A stretch of DNA of 64,000 bases from Deltaproteobacteria bacterium (GCA_020632995.1 JACKEN010000002.1:496001-560000); one strand, 5' to 3'. Numbered from the stretch's first letter, positions 50,360 through 59,190 are shown. The notes: generated by a model from the sequence alone, not told the origin. Numbers and translations are program-made.

Positions 50360-52171
50360 TCAGAACATGGCCTCGGCGAACTCGTTCAGCGAAGCCGCGC
50401 CCTGGGTGATCGGGGCGACCAGGCCCTGGGCCTGGGGCAGGATCTGCTCGGCGTAGAAGCGCGCGGTGGCGATCTTGCCGTCGAGGTACTGCGCGTCGAA
50501 GCCCGCAGGCCTGCTTGCGGCGGCCAGCGCCGCCTTGCCGAGCATGGACCCGCCGGCCACGAGGCCGAAGAGGGTCATGTAGTTGTAGGCCCCCGCGGCG
50601 GCGCCCACCGGGTCGCTCTGGCCCGCCCCCACGATGTACGTGGTGGCGGTCTCGAGCGCGGTCGCGCCCTCCTTGAGGCGCGCCCCGATGCCGAGCAGGG
50701 TCGCGTTGCCCGAGCCCTCGAGGCCGGCCGCGGTCTCGAGGAGGTCGGAGATGAAGGCCTTGGCCGCCGCGCCGGAGTCGCGGATCACCTTGCGGAACAC
50801 CAGGTCGTTGGCCTGGATGCCGTTGGTGCCCTCGTAGATCGGCGCGATGCGGGCGTCACGGAAGTGCTGGGCCGCCCCGGTCTCCTCGACGTAGCCGGCC
50901 CCGCCGTGCACCTGCACCCCGAGCGAGCTCACCTCGCAGCCCACGTCGGTGCCCCAGCCCTTCACCACCGGGGTCAAGAGGTCGACCGTGGCCTGGGCCT
51001 TGGCCCGCACCGCGGCGTCGGGGTGCCGGCTGCCCAGGTCGAGGTGCTTGCCCGCGTAGTACGCAAGCGCCCTTGCGGCCTCGGTCTTGGCCTTCATGGT
51101 GAGGAGCATGCGCCGCACGTCGGGGTGCTCGATGATCGGCGCGGGCGGATCCTTCGGCCGGGTCATGCTCTTCGACTGGATGCGGTCCTTCGCGTAGACC
51201 ACCGCCTGGTCGTAGGCGCGGGCCGCGATCGCCATGCCCTGCAGACCCACCGCCAGCCGCGCGTTGTTCATCATCGTGAACATGTACTTGATGCCCTGGT
51301 GCTCGGCCCCCACCAGGTAGCCCACCGCGCCCTCGGACTCGTCGCCGAAGGCCATGGTGCAGGTGGGGCTGGCGTTGATGCCCATCTTCCCCTCGAGCGC
51401 CACCACCTGGACGTCGTTGCGAGCGCCGAGCGACCCGTCCTCGTTCACGAGGAACTTGGGCACGATGAAGAGGCTGATGCCCTTGGTGCCCTCCGGGGCC
51501 TCGGGCAGGCGCGCGAGCACCATGTGCACGATGTTCTCGGCCAGGTCGTGCTCACCGTAGGTGATGAAGATCTTCTGGCCCTTGATGCGGTAGATCTCGT
51601 CGCCGAGGTCGGGGGCGCGCTCCGCCTTGGCCCGCACCTGCGACAGGTCCGAGCCCGCCTGGGGCTCGGTGAGGTTCATGGTGCCGGTCCAGTGGCCGCT
51701 GATCAGCTTCTCGAGCCAGGTCTTCTTCTGCTCTTCGGAGCCGTGGGCCTGCAAGAGCTCCACCGCGCCCTGGTTGAGCATCGGGCACAGACCGAAGGCC
51801 ATGTTCGCCGACTGCCACATCTCTTGCACTGCGAAGGCCACCGCCCACGGCAGGCCCTGGCCGCCGTACTCGGGATCGAAGGGCACCGCGTTCCAGCCGC
51901 CGTCGCGGTACTGATCGTAGGCCGCCTTGAAGCCCTCGGGGGTCTGGACCACCCCGGGCGCGACCAGCTTCGAGTGCTGGCGATCCCCGGCGAAGTTGAT
52001 CGGGGCGAGGACGCTTGAGGCGAGCTTGGCCGCCTCCTCGAGCACCGCCTGGACCATGTCCGCGCCCGCCTCCTCGAAGCCGGGCAGGGCGGTCAGGTCC
52101 TCCAGCTTCACCACCTGCTCGAGGGTGAAGCGCATGTCCTGGACGGGAACGGTGTAGGGCACAGAAGACAC
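50360..52171 (-). CDS. Acyl-CoA dehydrogenase, DmdC-like long form
   Basis: A 603-residue FAD enzyme that oxidises an acyl-CoA to an enoyl-CoA. It shows FDPEYGGQGLPWAVAFAV, the FAD-contact stretch MNLTEPQAGSDLS, KIFITYGEH, GLQGMAIAARAYDQAV, QVHGGAGYVEETGAAQHFRD and YEGTNGIQANDL. The extra C-terminal domain of about 130 residues fits the 3-methylmercaptopropionyl-CoA dehydrogenase/acetyl-CoA-dehydrogenase C-terminal class. The GTG at 52171 is chosen because GAGGAG precedes it; the long open frame up to 54613 is antisense to the GH9 gene. The acyl substrate is unknown. Confidence 0.92.
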   Translation of the reverse strand: MSSVPYTVPVQDMRFTLEQVVKLEDLTALPGFEEAGADMVQAVLEEAAKLASSVLAPINFAGDRQHSKLVAPGVVQTPEGFKAAYDQYRDGGWNAVPFDPEYGGQGLPWAVAFAVQEMWQSANMAFGLCPMLNQGAVELLQAHGSEEQKKTWLEKLISGHWTGTMNLTEPQAGSDLSQVRAKAERAPDLGDEIYRIKGQKIFITYGEHDLAENIVHMVLARLPEAPEGTKGISLFIVPKFLVNEDGSLGARNDVQVVALEGKMGINASPTCTMAFGDESEGAVGYLVGAEHQGIKYMFTMMNNARLAVGLQGMAIAARAYDQAVVYAKDRIQSKSMTRPKDPPAPIIEHPDVRRMLLTMKAKTEAARALAYYAGKHLDLGSRHPDAAVRAKAQATVDLLTPVVKGWGTDVGCEVSSLGVQVHGGAGYVEETGAAQHFRDARIAPIYEGTNGIQANDLVFRKVIRDSGAAAKAFISDLLETAAGLEGSGNATLLGIGARLKEGATALETATTYIVGAGQSDPVGAAAGAYNYMTLFGLVAGGSMLGKAALAAASRPAGFDAQYLDGKIATARFYAEQILPQAQGLVAPITQGAASLNEFAEAMF

Positions 52172-52354
52172 GGTGTTGCTCTCCTCAGAACCGCGCCGGC
52201 CTACGCGTGCTGCGCTGCACCATGAGGCGCGATTCAGTGGCATGAAACCGGGGCCGCGGGGCGCGGTCAACCTGGAAACCCGGGTATGCCTCGCCCCAGA
52301 CCATGGGGTGGGAGATAGACGCACCCTATTTCGGGAACCGCCGATAACCCCATC

Positions 52355-52858
52355 ATGGGCATGCGCACGTCGGCCATCCTGCTCCTCGTGGCCTCGCTGG
52401 TCGTGGCCTGCGGCCCGGCCGGCGGGCCTCGGGGCTCCGTCCTCGCTCTCGGGGGCACCGCGGCCGACGGGGACGCCGGGGTCACCGCCGACTCCGGCGC
52501 CCGCCGCCCGGACGCCGGGGCCGACGTGACGTGCCCCGACCCCACCCTGGCCTCGCTGTCGGCCAAGGTCTTCCGGCCCACCTGCGCCACCGCGGGCTGC
52601 CACAGCAGCGACGACCCGGCGGAGGGCCTGGCCCTCGACCTCGACGAGGCGGCGCTGCAAGTCCACCTGCGTCAACCCAGCTGGCAGTCGCCCTCCGGCA
52701 TGCCGCTGGTGACCCCGGGCCAGAAGGGCGCGTCCTACCTCTACCTGAAGGTCGCGGTGGCGACCCCCCTCGCGGGGCGCCGGATGCCCAGGGACGAGGA
52801 TCCGCTCCCCGACTGCGCGGTGTTGGCCCTGGCCGAGTGGATCGAGTCCCTGGAGTAG
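52355..52858 (+). CDS. Lipoprotein with cytochrome-like CX4CH motif
   Basis: A 167-residue protein with signal peptide and lipobox (LVASLVVACG) and a Gly/Asp-rich linker. A single domain contains CATAGCH (C-x4-C-H), a spacing known for some multiheme cytochromes, followed by MPLVTPGQKGASYLYLKV and RMPRDEDPLP. The second half resembles the cytochrome-like domains found beside myxobacterial and planctomycete surface proteins. Heme binding is plausible but unproven. It is 12 bp upstream of the GH9 gene and probably co-transcribed. Confidence 0.7.
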   Translation: MGMRTSAILLLVASLVVACGPAGGPRGSVLALGGTAADGDAGVTADSGARRPDAGADVTCPDPTLASLSAKVFRPTCATAGCHSSDDPAEGLALDLDEAALQVHLRQPSWQSPSGMPLVTPGQKGASYLYLKVAVATPLAGRRMPRDEDPLPDCAVLALAEWIESLE

Positions 52859-52870
52859 GTAGTATGGGCC

Positions 52871-54922
52871 ATGCGACGCCGCCTGGCCCTGCTCCTGGTC
52901 CTCGCCTCCGCCTGCACCGAGTCCACGACCCCGGCTGAAGACGCGGGGGTGGACTCCGGCCTCACCGACTCGGGCACGGACGCAGGTTCGATTGACACCG
53001 GTACGGACGCAGGTCTGGTTGACACCGGCACCGGACCCGGGGACTCCGGCCAGCCGCCGGACGACGCGGGGATGGCCCCGCCCCTCGAGGGGACCGTGAG
53101 CGCCGAGATCCACGTGGACCACCTGGGCTGGCGCCCCACCGACCGGAAGGTCGCGGTGCTGGTGGGCCACGCGGGCGAGGCGGTGGAGGTCCGGCGGATC
53201 CGGGACGGCGCGGCGGTAGGCGCCTACACCGCGAGCGCGACCGCGGTCGACGAGGACTCCGGCGACGCGGCGGCCACGGTGGACCTCAGCGCCCTCACCG
53301 AGCCGGGCGACTATTACCTCTACCTGCCGACCTCCGGCCTGCGCTCCTATTCGTTCGAGGTGGCGGAGACGGTCTACGACATCGCGGGCCTCGCCGCGGC
53401 CAAGAGCTACTACTTCCAGCGCTGCAACCACGACCGTGCGCTCCCCTACGCGGGCGACGCCCTCGGCGGCCACCCCGGGCTGGGCGGCCGGTGGGTGGAC
53501 GGCGCGTGCCACCTCGTGGACGGGGCGGTGGGGGCGGGGCCCGGCTCCCCCGACCACGGCACCCTCGACCTGCAAGGCGGCTGGCACGACGCGGGCGACT
53601 ACCAGAAGACCTTGTGGGGCCGCGGTGTGCCCGAGCTCCTCTTCGCCTACGAGCTCAACCCGGGGGCATGGCGCGACGGCCAGCTCGGCATCCCCGAGGG
53701 CGGCAACGGCGTCCCGGATCTCTTGGACGAGGTGGCGTGGGAGCTCGACTTCTACGTGCGCATGCAGCGCCCCGACGGGCACTTCATGAGCAGCCTGAAG
53801 GGGCACGCGGCCACCGTCCTGTCGCCCCCGAGCGCCTCCGACGAGGCGCGGGTCTACTTCGACACCACCTCGCCCAGCGGCGGGGAGTGGTCGGGCGGTG
53901 GCGTGACCCTCACCGAGGCCACCGGCAACGCGGTGCTCAGCCTGGCCCACGCCGCGGTGGTCTACGCCGCCCACGACGCGGCCCGCGCCGCCACCTACCG
54001 CGCCGCCGCGCTCAATGGCTGGGGGTGGCTCAGCGCCGCCAACCCCGCCAACGCGAACGAGCGCAGGCTCCGCGCCTCGGCTGCGGCGGCGGTGCTCCGC
54101 GCGGACCCGAACGAGGCGAGCGCCCTCGCCGTGGTGCGCGCGTTCTCGTGGCAGACCTGGGACGGCGGCCGCGGCAGCTCCGCCACCCCGAGCGACACCG
54201 TGGTCGCCGCCGGCGCGTGGCACTGCCTCCTCGGCGGGGGCTGCGGCGCCGACACCGAGGCCGCGATCCGGGACGCGGCGGCCCAGGTCATCGTGGCCGG
54301 CGCGTTCTCCGAGAGCGGGGTCTACGGCGGCATGTACGGCGGCCCCGGCAACGGCTGGGAGTGGAGCTGGGGCTCGAACCGCGCCCAAAGCATGTACGGC
54401 GCCAACCTGATGATCGCGGCCCGCTTCGGCATCCTCGGCGGCCACGGCATGGACGAGGTGGTGGAGCGCGCGCAACGCCACCTGCACTTCATGCTCGGCC
54501 TGAACCCGCTCGCCATGGTGTACCTCACCAACATGGCCGCCTACGGGGCCGAGCACTCGTCCTTCCAGATCTACCACGCGTGGTTCAGCTACACCGGGAA
54601 CGACGGGGACCACGGCAACGCGTCCTTCAACGGGCGCCCGGCCGCGGTGGAGGAGCCGCTGTACCCGTACTACCCGGACGACGCGCAGACCTCGATGTAC
54701 GGGCCCGCCCCCGGCCTGGTGCCGGGGGGCCCGAACTTCTACTACTCGGCGGGCTACACCATCCCGATGCGGGAGCGCCCGGCCTACGCGTACCGGGACT
54801 TCTCGGTGGGGTGTGAGTGGACGGGGTCGGCGTGCAACGCGTCTTCGTGGGAGATCACGGAGCCGGCGCTGGGCTACCAGGGGCCCTTCGTGCTGCTCGC
54901 CTCGTTCTTCATGTCACGCTGA
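52871..54922 (+). CDS. Glycoside hydrolase family 9 lipoprotein (endoglucanase-like)
   Basis: A 683-residue secreted lipoprotein. Signal peptide with lipobox Cys15, an Asp/Thr/Gly-rich linker (SGTDAGSIDTGTDAG), an N-terminal Ig-like CelD_N domain (HVDHLGWRPTDRKVAVLV), and a (alpha/alpha)6 catalytic domain. The catalytic base aspartates are in GGWHDAGDYQ (Asp240, Asp243) and the acid glutamate probably Glu664 in TEPALGYQGP. The family hydrolyses cellulose and related beta-glucans. The 3' end overlaps the convergent marR gene by 9 nt. Substrate is inferred from the family. Confidence 0.88.
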   Translation: MRRRLALLLVLASACTESTTPAEDAGVDSGLTDSGTDAGSIDTGTDAGLVDTGTGPGDSGQPPDDAGMAPPLEGTVSAEIHVDHLGWRPTDRKVAVLVGHAGEAVEVRRIRDGAAVGAYTASATAVDEDSGDAAATVDLSALTEPGDYYLYLPTSGLRSYSFEVAETVYDIAGLAAAKSYYFQRCNHDRALPYAGDALGGHPGLGGRWVDGACHLVDGAVGAGPGSPDHGTLDLQGGWHDAGDYQKTLWGRGVPELLFAYELNPGAWRDGQLGIPEGGNGVPDLLDEVAWELDFYVRMQRPDGHFMSSLKGHAATVLSPPSASDEARVYFDTTSPSGGEWSGGGVTLTEATGNAVLSLAHAAVVYAAHDAARAATYRAAALNGWGWLSAANPANANERRLRASAAAAVLRADPNEASALAVVRAFSWQTWDGGRGSSATPSDTVVAAGAWHCLLGGGCGADTEAAIRDAAAQVIVAGAFSESGVYGGMYGGPGNGWEWSWGSNRAQSMYGANLMIAARFGILGGHGMDEVVERAQRHLHFMLGLNPLAMVYLTNMAAYGAEHSSFQIYHAWFSYTGNDGDHGNASFNGRPAAVEEPLYPYYPDDAQTSMYGPAPGLVPGGPNFYYSAGYTIPMRERPAYAYRDFSVGCEWTGSACNASSWEITEPALGYQGPFVLLASFFMSR

Positions 54923-55504
54923 GCCCTCGTGCTCCCGGCAGATCCGGGTCGAGTCCTCGTCGCTCAGGGGCTCGCCGGTCAGGGCGCATCGATGGCCGTC
55001 CCCGCTGAGCGTGAAGTGCTCGCAGGTGTGGCACGACCCGAACGACCGGAACCCGCGACCCGCCTGCAGCGCGCGGAGCACGCCCAGCGCGGCCGAGAGG
55101 GTCTCCTGCTGTTGCCTGCTCGGCAGCTCGCGGAGGAAGGAGGCCGGGTGGGCCCGCGCCGCGATCCGGGCGCCGTCCTTGGTGAGCCGGCAGTGCAGCA
55201 CGCGCCCGTCGTTCGCGTCCGCGGCCTTCTGCACGAGACCGCGCTGCTCGAGCGCGCGGATGGTCTGGCTGATCGTGCCCTTGGTGACGCCCAGGTACTC
55301 CCCGAGCGCCGCGGCGGTGTCGCTGTAGCGGTTGGCGACCGACAGGTACACGAGCGCCTCGAGCTGCACGAGCTTGAGGTCGTGCTCGTTCGCGGTGTCG
55401 CGTAGCTGCGCGCGGAACAGCGAGCTGATCCGCTCCAACACCAGGTGGAGCGCGCTCGTCGGGCTGGTGTTCTTCGTGGGCATCGAGGGGCTCTCGTGGA
55501 TCAT
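54914..55504 (-). CDS. MarR family regulator with C-terminal four-cysteine cluster
   Basis: A 196-residue DNA-binding protein. The winged helix includes SDTAAALGEYLGVTKGTISQTIRALEQRGLVQ and the wing DGRVLHCRLTKDG. Beyond the MarR core a C-terminal segment holds Cys158, Cys161, Cys173 and Cys189 (SCHTCEHF, HRCALTGEPL, ICREHE), which could bind zinc or an Fe-S cluster and may sense redox or NO. If the promoter at 55508-55536 is right, translation may start at the second ATG (55483). It is divergent from a protoglobin gene, its likely target. Confidence 0.88.
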   Translation of the reverse strand: MIHESPSMPTKNTSPTSALHLVLERISSLFRAQLRDTANEHDLKLVQLEALVYLSVANRYSDTAAALGEYLGVTKGTISQTIRALEQRGLVQKAADANDGRVLHCRLTKDGARIAARAHPASFLRELPSRQQQETLSAALGVLRALQAGRGFRSFGSCHTCEHFTLSGDGHRCALTGEPLSDEDSTRICREHEGSA

Positions 55505-55507
55505 CAG

Positions 55508-55536
55508 AAGGTAGCGACTAAAAACCTTCTTGACAA
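55508..55536 (-). promoter_or_regulatory. Candidate sigma-70 promoter of the marR gene
   Basis: On the minus strand TTGTCA (55536-55531) and TACCTT (55513-55508) are spaced by 17 bp. The -10 lies only a few bases before the first ATG, implying a near-leaderless message or initiation at the second ATG, 55483. Confidence 0.4.
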
Positions 55537-55554
55537 CCCTCGCGCCCGCGGCGC

Positions 55555-55575
55555 TTGGTATCGACTCGAAACCAA
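55555..55575. promoter_or_regulatory. 21-bp near-perfect palindrome, candidate MarR operator
   Basis: The element runs TTGGT-N11-ACCAA. Eighteen of the 20 positions outside the central base are symmetric; inner halves are TCGA on each side. It lies 34 bp upstream of the protoglobin ATG and 51 bp upstream of marR. A TTGACA at 55530-55535 sits 20 bp before TGGTAT at 55556-55561 on the plus strand, so the palindrome would overlap a long-spaced -10 element of the globin promoter. Confidence 0.6.
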
Positions 55576-55608
55576 TTGTCGCCAGGCGGCGACACCAGGA
55601 GGACCACC

Positions 55609-56193
55609 ATGACCATCCCAGGATACCGAAGCCCTGACCTTCAGCTGGCCGCGAGCCCCATCACCCCCGACCGGTGGGCACAGATGCAGGAGGCGGCGCT
55701 CTTCGGAGCCGATGACGTGGCCGCGCTCCGGCGCTCGCGGCCGATCCTCGAGCCGAGCGTCGATGCGATCCTTGACGTCTGGTACGGGTTCGTCGGATCG
55801 AAGCCCTTCCTGCTCGAGCAGTTCACCGATCGCTCGACCCACCAGCCGGATGGCGACTATCTGGCGCGGGTGCGGGCCCGCTTCGGTCAGTGGATCCTCG
55901 ACACCGCGGAGGCGCGCTACGACGAGGGGTGGCTGAGCTGGCAGATCGAGATCGGGCGGCGACACCACCGCATCGGGAAGAACAAGACCGACGGCGCGAA
56001 CAGCTCCGCCCTCGTCCCCTTCAGCTACCTCTTGCCGCTGGCCCAGCCCATCGTGCACACCCTGCGCCCGTTCCTGGAGCGCTCGGGGGAGGGCGTCGAC
56101 GCCGTGGACGCGATGCACGACGCGTGGCGCAAGTCGGTGCTGCTGCAGGTCACGCTGTGGTCCTTCCCCTACGTCGTGGACGGGGACTTCTGA
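55609..56193 (+). CDS. Protoglobin family heme protein (archaeal-type)
   Basis: A 194-residue single-domain heme protein that binds O2, CO or NO. It has the extended N-terminus typical of protoglobin (IPGYRSPD) and the proximal histidine region EIGRRHHRIGKNKTDGA, with His120 in the position of the proximal ligand of Methanosarcina protoglobin. The ATG follows CAGGAGGACCACC. It is controlled from a region shared with the MarR gene that contains a palindromic operator candidate. The physiological ligand is not known. Confidence 0.9.
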   Translation: MTIPGYRSPDLQLAASPITPDRWAQMQEAALFGADDVAALRRSRPILEPSVDAILDVWYGFVGSKPFLLEQFTDRSTHQPDGDYLARVRARFGQWILDTAEARYDEGWLSWQIEIGRRHHRIGKNKTDGANSSALVPFSYLLPLAQPIVHTLRPFLERSGEGVDAVDAMHDAWRKSVLLQVTLWSFPYVVDGDF

Positions 56194-56213
56194 CCGCAGC
56201 GCCGGCGGGGGCT

Positions 56214-56239
56214 CGACTCCCCGGGTGACCGGGGAGTCG
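56214..56239. terminator. Perfect 11-bp hairpin between convergent genes
   Basis: CGACTCCCCGG (56214-56224) pairs perfectly with CCGGGGAGTCG (56229-56239). The loop is GTGA, a GNRA tetraloop in RNA. It lies 20 bp after the protoglobin stop and 5 bp from the end of the convergent Cys-rich gene. Confidence 0.65.
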
Positions 56240-56244
56240 CAAGC

Positions 56245-57372
56245 CTAGTTGCAGGTGCGGGCGTCGACGCAGGCCCAGCAGCCGTTGCGGGCCGCGGCGA
56301 TCTGGCCGGGGCCGCAGTCGGGGGGCAGGGCGTCACAGAGCACCGGCTGGCCGTCGTCGCAGTTCGCCCACACGCAGATGCCGGGCGGCGGGGGCGGGCA
56401 GTCCACACCGGCGCAGGTCGCGCCGGACTCGCAGAACCCACCGGGGCAGTCGGCGTCGGTCTCGCAGCCCTCGGGCGGGGGCGGGGGCTCCTCGCCGCAG
56501 GTGCGGGCGTCGACGCAGGCCCAGCAGCCGTTGCGGGCCGCGGCGACCTGGCCGGGTCCACACTCGGGGGGCAGGGCGTCGCAGAGCACCGGCTGACCGT
56601 CGTCGCAGCTCGGGAAGACGCACATGCCCACGTACTCCGGGCAGTCCGGGCCGTTCTCGTCGCCGCAGAAGCCGCAGTGGGGCGGGACGTCGCAGAAGCC
56701 GTTGGGGCACTCGGCGTCGGAGGTGCAGGTCGGGCCGGGGGGCGGGTTGCAGGCGCAGAGCTCGCAGCCGTTCTCGTCGATCACGTTGCCGAACTCGCAC
56801 CAGATGTCGCAGACCGGCCCGCAGACCGGGGGCGGCGGGTTGCAGGCGCAGAGCTCACAGCCGTTCTCGTCGATGGCGTGACCGAACTCGCACCAGATGT
56901 CGCAGACCGGCCCGCACTGCACGGGCTCGGTACAGCCCACGTAGACCGGCTCGTCCGGACAGATGAACACGTCGCACTCATCGTCCGAGTCGCACTGGGC
57001 CACGCAGGGCGGCAAGGCGTATTGCGCCTCGCAGCCGGACGCCGCGTTGCAGGCCGCCTCGTCGAGGCCCTCACACGGGCCCGGCGTCACGCAGCCGAGG
57101 AAGGTCTCGGTCTCGTTGCACTCGCAGGGCGGGCAACCGGCGCCGGGCTCGCAGGCCGGGCAGGCGCACATGCCCTCGTGGCTGTAGTCCGCGCGGCAGT
57201 CGGCGCGCGCGGTGCACGCCGCCTCGTCCAGGTCCTCGCAGGCGGTGGGGGTGGGGCGCGTGAGCGGTTGAGGCGCGACAGCAAGGCCGCCGCAGCTGCC
57301 CTCGGTGAAGCCGAAGAAGAGCAGGGAGGTTGCCAGAGGCAGGAGCAGGCTGACTTTCGAAGGTTGGCTCAT
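56245..57372 (-). CDS. Cys-rich exported protein with antistasin-like repeats
   Basis: A 375-residue protein with a signal-like N-terminus (LLLPLATSLLFFGF) and more than 50 cysteines. Two adjacent antistasin-like modules read CGPVCDIWCEFGxxIDENGC. Near the end a unit of about 35 residues (DGQPVLCDALPPxCGPGQ... to WACVDARTC) occurs twice, at about 56245-56355 and 56492-56610, with nearly identical DNA. Antistasin-like domains can inhibit serine proteases, but no reactive site is identifiable. The protein probably needs extracellular disulfide formation. Confidence 0.72.
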   Translation of the reverse strand: MSQPSKVSLLLPLATSLLFFGFTEGSCGGLAVAPQPLTRPTPTACEDLDEAACTARADCRADYSHEGMCACPACEPGAGCPPCECNETETFLGCVTPGPCEGLDEAACNAASGCEAQYALPPCVAQCDSDDECDVFICPDEPVYVGCTEPVQCGPVCDIWCEFGHAIDENGCELCACNPPPPVCGPVCDIWCEFGNVIDENGCELCACNPPPGPTCTSDAECPNGFCDVPPHCGFCGDENGPDCPEYVGMCVFPSCDDGQPVLCDALPPECGPGQVAAARNGCWACVDARTCGEEPPPPPEGCETDADCPGGFCESGATCAGVDCPPPPPGICVWANCDDGQPVLCDALPPDCGPGQIAAARNGCWACVDARTCN

Positions 57373-57529
57373 GCCCGAGTGCCCGAAGCAAGCACCTTGC
57401 CAACACGGAGCGGCCCGCGATCCGACCTCGGCGGCGCCGCCGATGCGGGCTCAGTCGAGGGGGGGCCTCGGAAAGTCGAGGGGGCCTTCCTTGTTGCTGC
57501 GGTGCAGCAATCGGCGTAGGAACAGGGAC

Positions 57530-57949
57530 ATGAGCACGCAGCGCTACTTCGAGGACCTCTCGGTGGGGATGACCGCCGACCAGACCAGGACGGTCACGGA
57601 GCGGGACATCGAGCTGTTCGCGGAGGTCTCGGGGGACCGGAACCCGGTGCACCTCGACGAGGGTTACGCCCGCGAGACGCCGTTCAAGGGGCGCATCGCC
57701 CACGGCCTGCTGTCGGCCAGCTACATCTCGGCCCTCCTCGGGAACGGGCTGCCGGGGCCGGGGTGCATCTACGTGTCCCAGAGCCTGCGCTTCAAGGCGC
57801 CGGTCCGCATCGGGGACGAGGTGCTGACCCGGGTGGAGATCACCGACCTCGACCCGGACAAGCGCCGCGCGACCCTGCGCACCACCTGTCAGGTCGGGGA
57901 GACGGTGGTGATCGACGGGGAGGCCAGCATCATGGTGCCGGGTCGATAG
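57530..57949 (+). CDS. MaoC-like (R)-specific enoyl-CoA hydratase
   Basis: A 139-residue single hot-dog-fold enzyme that hydrates trans-2-enoyl-CoA to (R)-3-hydroxyacyl-CoA. The catalytic pair is Asp36 and His41 in SGDRNPVHLDEGYA, followed by FKGRIAHGLL. Length matches PhaJ-type hydratases, which link fatty acid oxidation to polyhydroxyalkanoate synthesis. The ATG at 57530 follows CAGGGAC. It is convergent with the kinase gene (7 bp apart) and seems monocistronic. Confidence 0.88.
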   Translation: MSTQRYFEDLSVGMTADQTRTVTERDIELFAEVSGDRNPVHLDEGYARETPFKGRIAHGLLSASYISALLGNGLPGPGCIYVSQSLRFKAPVRIGDEVLTRVEITDLDPDKRRATLRTTCQVGETVVIDGEASIMVPGR

Positions 57950-57956
57950 AGCGCTC

Positions 57957-59165
57957 CTACGCAGCGCTGTGGTTGGCCATCAGGGTCTCGAGGCGGGTGA
58001 GGTTGGTGCGGGCCATGGGCTGGTCGGGCACGAGGGAGAGGACCTCACGGAAGATGCCAGCCGCCTTGTCGTAGTCGCGGGCGAGCATCGCGTCGAGGCC
58101 GCGATCGAGGAGCACCTCGACGCGATCTTCGACCTGGCTCACCGCCACCACCTCGGACAGGTCGAGCTCGGGCAGGTCGTCGGGCACCACGGACTGGGGC
58201 TCGGCGTGGGGCTGGACGACCGAGGCGGGGTGGGTCGCCGGGGTCGGGGCGTCCAGCACCGCGGCGAGGTGTTCGACCACGTCGGCGCGGTTGGCCACCG
58301 ACTCGCCGCAGGCCTCGATCGCGCCGAGAATGTCGAGGGCAAGGTTGCCTGCGCCGGGGCGCTTGGCCGGGTCGACGTGCAGGGCGGCCTCCAGGGCCTC
58401 GGTGACCGGAGTGGGGACGTCGGGCAGGAGGGTCGGGATCGGCTGGCGTCGCCCGTACGCGGTGGCGACGACCACCTCGTCCACGCTCGCCCCCGCGAAG
58501 GGAGAGCGGCCGTCGCCGAGGAGGGCCACCGCCACCGCGGCGGCCGAGAACACGTCACCGCGGGAGTCGCAGGGGTGGCCGCGGGCCTGCTCGGGGGTCA
58601 GGTAGCCCGGGGTGCCGCGGATGAAGCCGGGGCTGTTGGCGTCGTCGTCGCCCTGACGAATCGAGAGCCCGAAGTCGAGGAGCTTGATGGTGCCGTCGGG
58701 CTGTACGACCACGTTCCCGGGGCTCACGTCCTGGTGGCAGGTGACGAGTCGCATCCCCTCTGCGTCGCGGGCCGAATGCAGGTAGCTCAGGGCCTCGAGG
58801 ATCTGGAGGATGACGTTGTAGACGAGGGGACGCGGCAGCCGCATGGCCCGGACGTGGAGGTGGCGCAGCACCGCGGCCAGGCTCCAGCCCACCACGTACT
58901 CCAGGACGAGGCTGATCTCGCCGTCGCGGCGGAGCACCCCGTGGCTGCGGACGATGCTGGGGTGGTCGAGGCGCTCGAGGATGGCGGCCTCGCGGGGCAC
59001 CATGTTCGCGAGGTCGGGTCGATCGCGGAACTCGGGCTTGAGGGTCTTGAGCACGCGGAGGGCGCCGGTGGGGGTGCGGGCGAGCTCGATGTCGCAGAGG
59101 CCGCCGGGGCGGAGCCTTCGGATGACCTCTAGCGAGGCCTGGACCTCTTCTCCCCAATCACCCAA
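57957..59165 (-). CDS. Hanks-type Ser/Thr protein kinase (soluble, catalytically intact)
   Basis: A 402-residue cytoplasmic kinase. It has the ATP lysine in RVLKTLKPE (Lys40), the catalytic loop CHQDVSPGNVVV (His144, Asp146, Asn151), KLLDFGLS (Asp164) and TPGYLTPEQARG in the activation segment. A C-terminal tail of about 120 residues has no transmembrane helix and ends in a short TPR-like segment (LDRGLDAMLARDYDKAAGIFREVLSLVP). The start is a TTG behind GGGAGGCGAG. It follows the protoglobin gene by 25 bp, so heme-based gas sensing may feed this kinase. Confidence 0.92.
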   Translation of the reverse strand: MGDWGEEVQASLEVIRRLRPGGLCDIELARTPTGALRVLKTLKPEFRDRPDLANMVPREAAILERLDHPSIVRSHGVLRRDGEISLVLEYVVGWSLAAVLRHLHVRAMRLPRPLVYNVILQILEALSYLHSARDAEGMRLVTCHQDVSPGNVVVQPDGTIKLLDFGLSIRQGDDDANSPGFIRGTPGYLTPEQARGHPCDSRGDVFSAAAVAVALLGDGRSPFAGASVDEVVVATAYGRRQPIPTLLPDVPTPVTEALEAALHVDPAKRPGAGNLALDILGAIEACGESVANRADVVEHLAAVLDAPTPATHPASVVQPHAEPQSVVPDDLPELDLSEVVAVSQVEDRVEVLLDRGLDAMLARDYDKAAGIFREVLSLVPDQPMARTNLTRLETLMANHSAA

Positions 59166-59190
59166 CGCACTCGCCTCCCTCCCGGTCCGC

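Noticed and set aside
52172..54613. Apparent 1417-residue minus-strand protein ending in acyl-CoA dehydrogenase
   Set aside because: Only the part from 52171 matches the enzyme and has a GAGGAG site. The rest is antisense to the GH9 gene, so no fusion is claimed.
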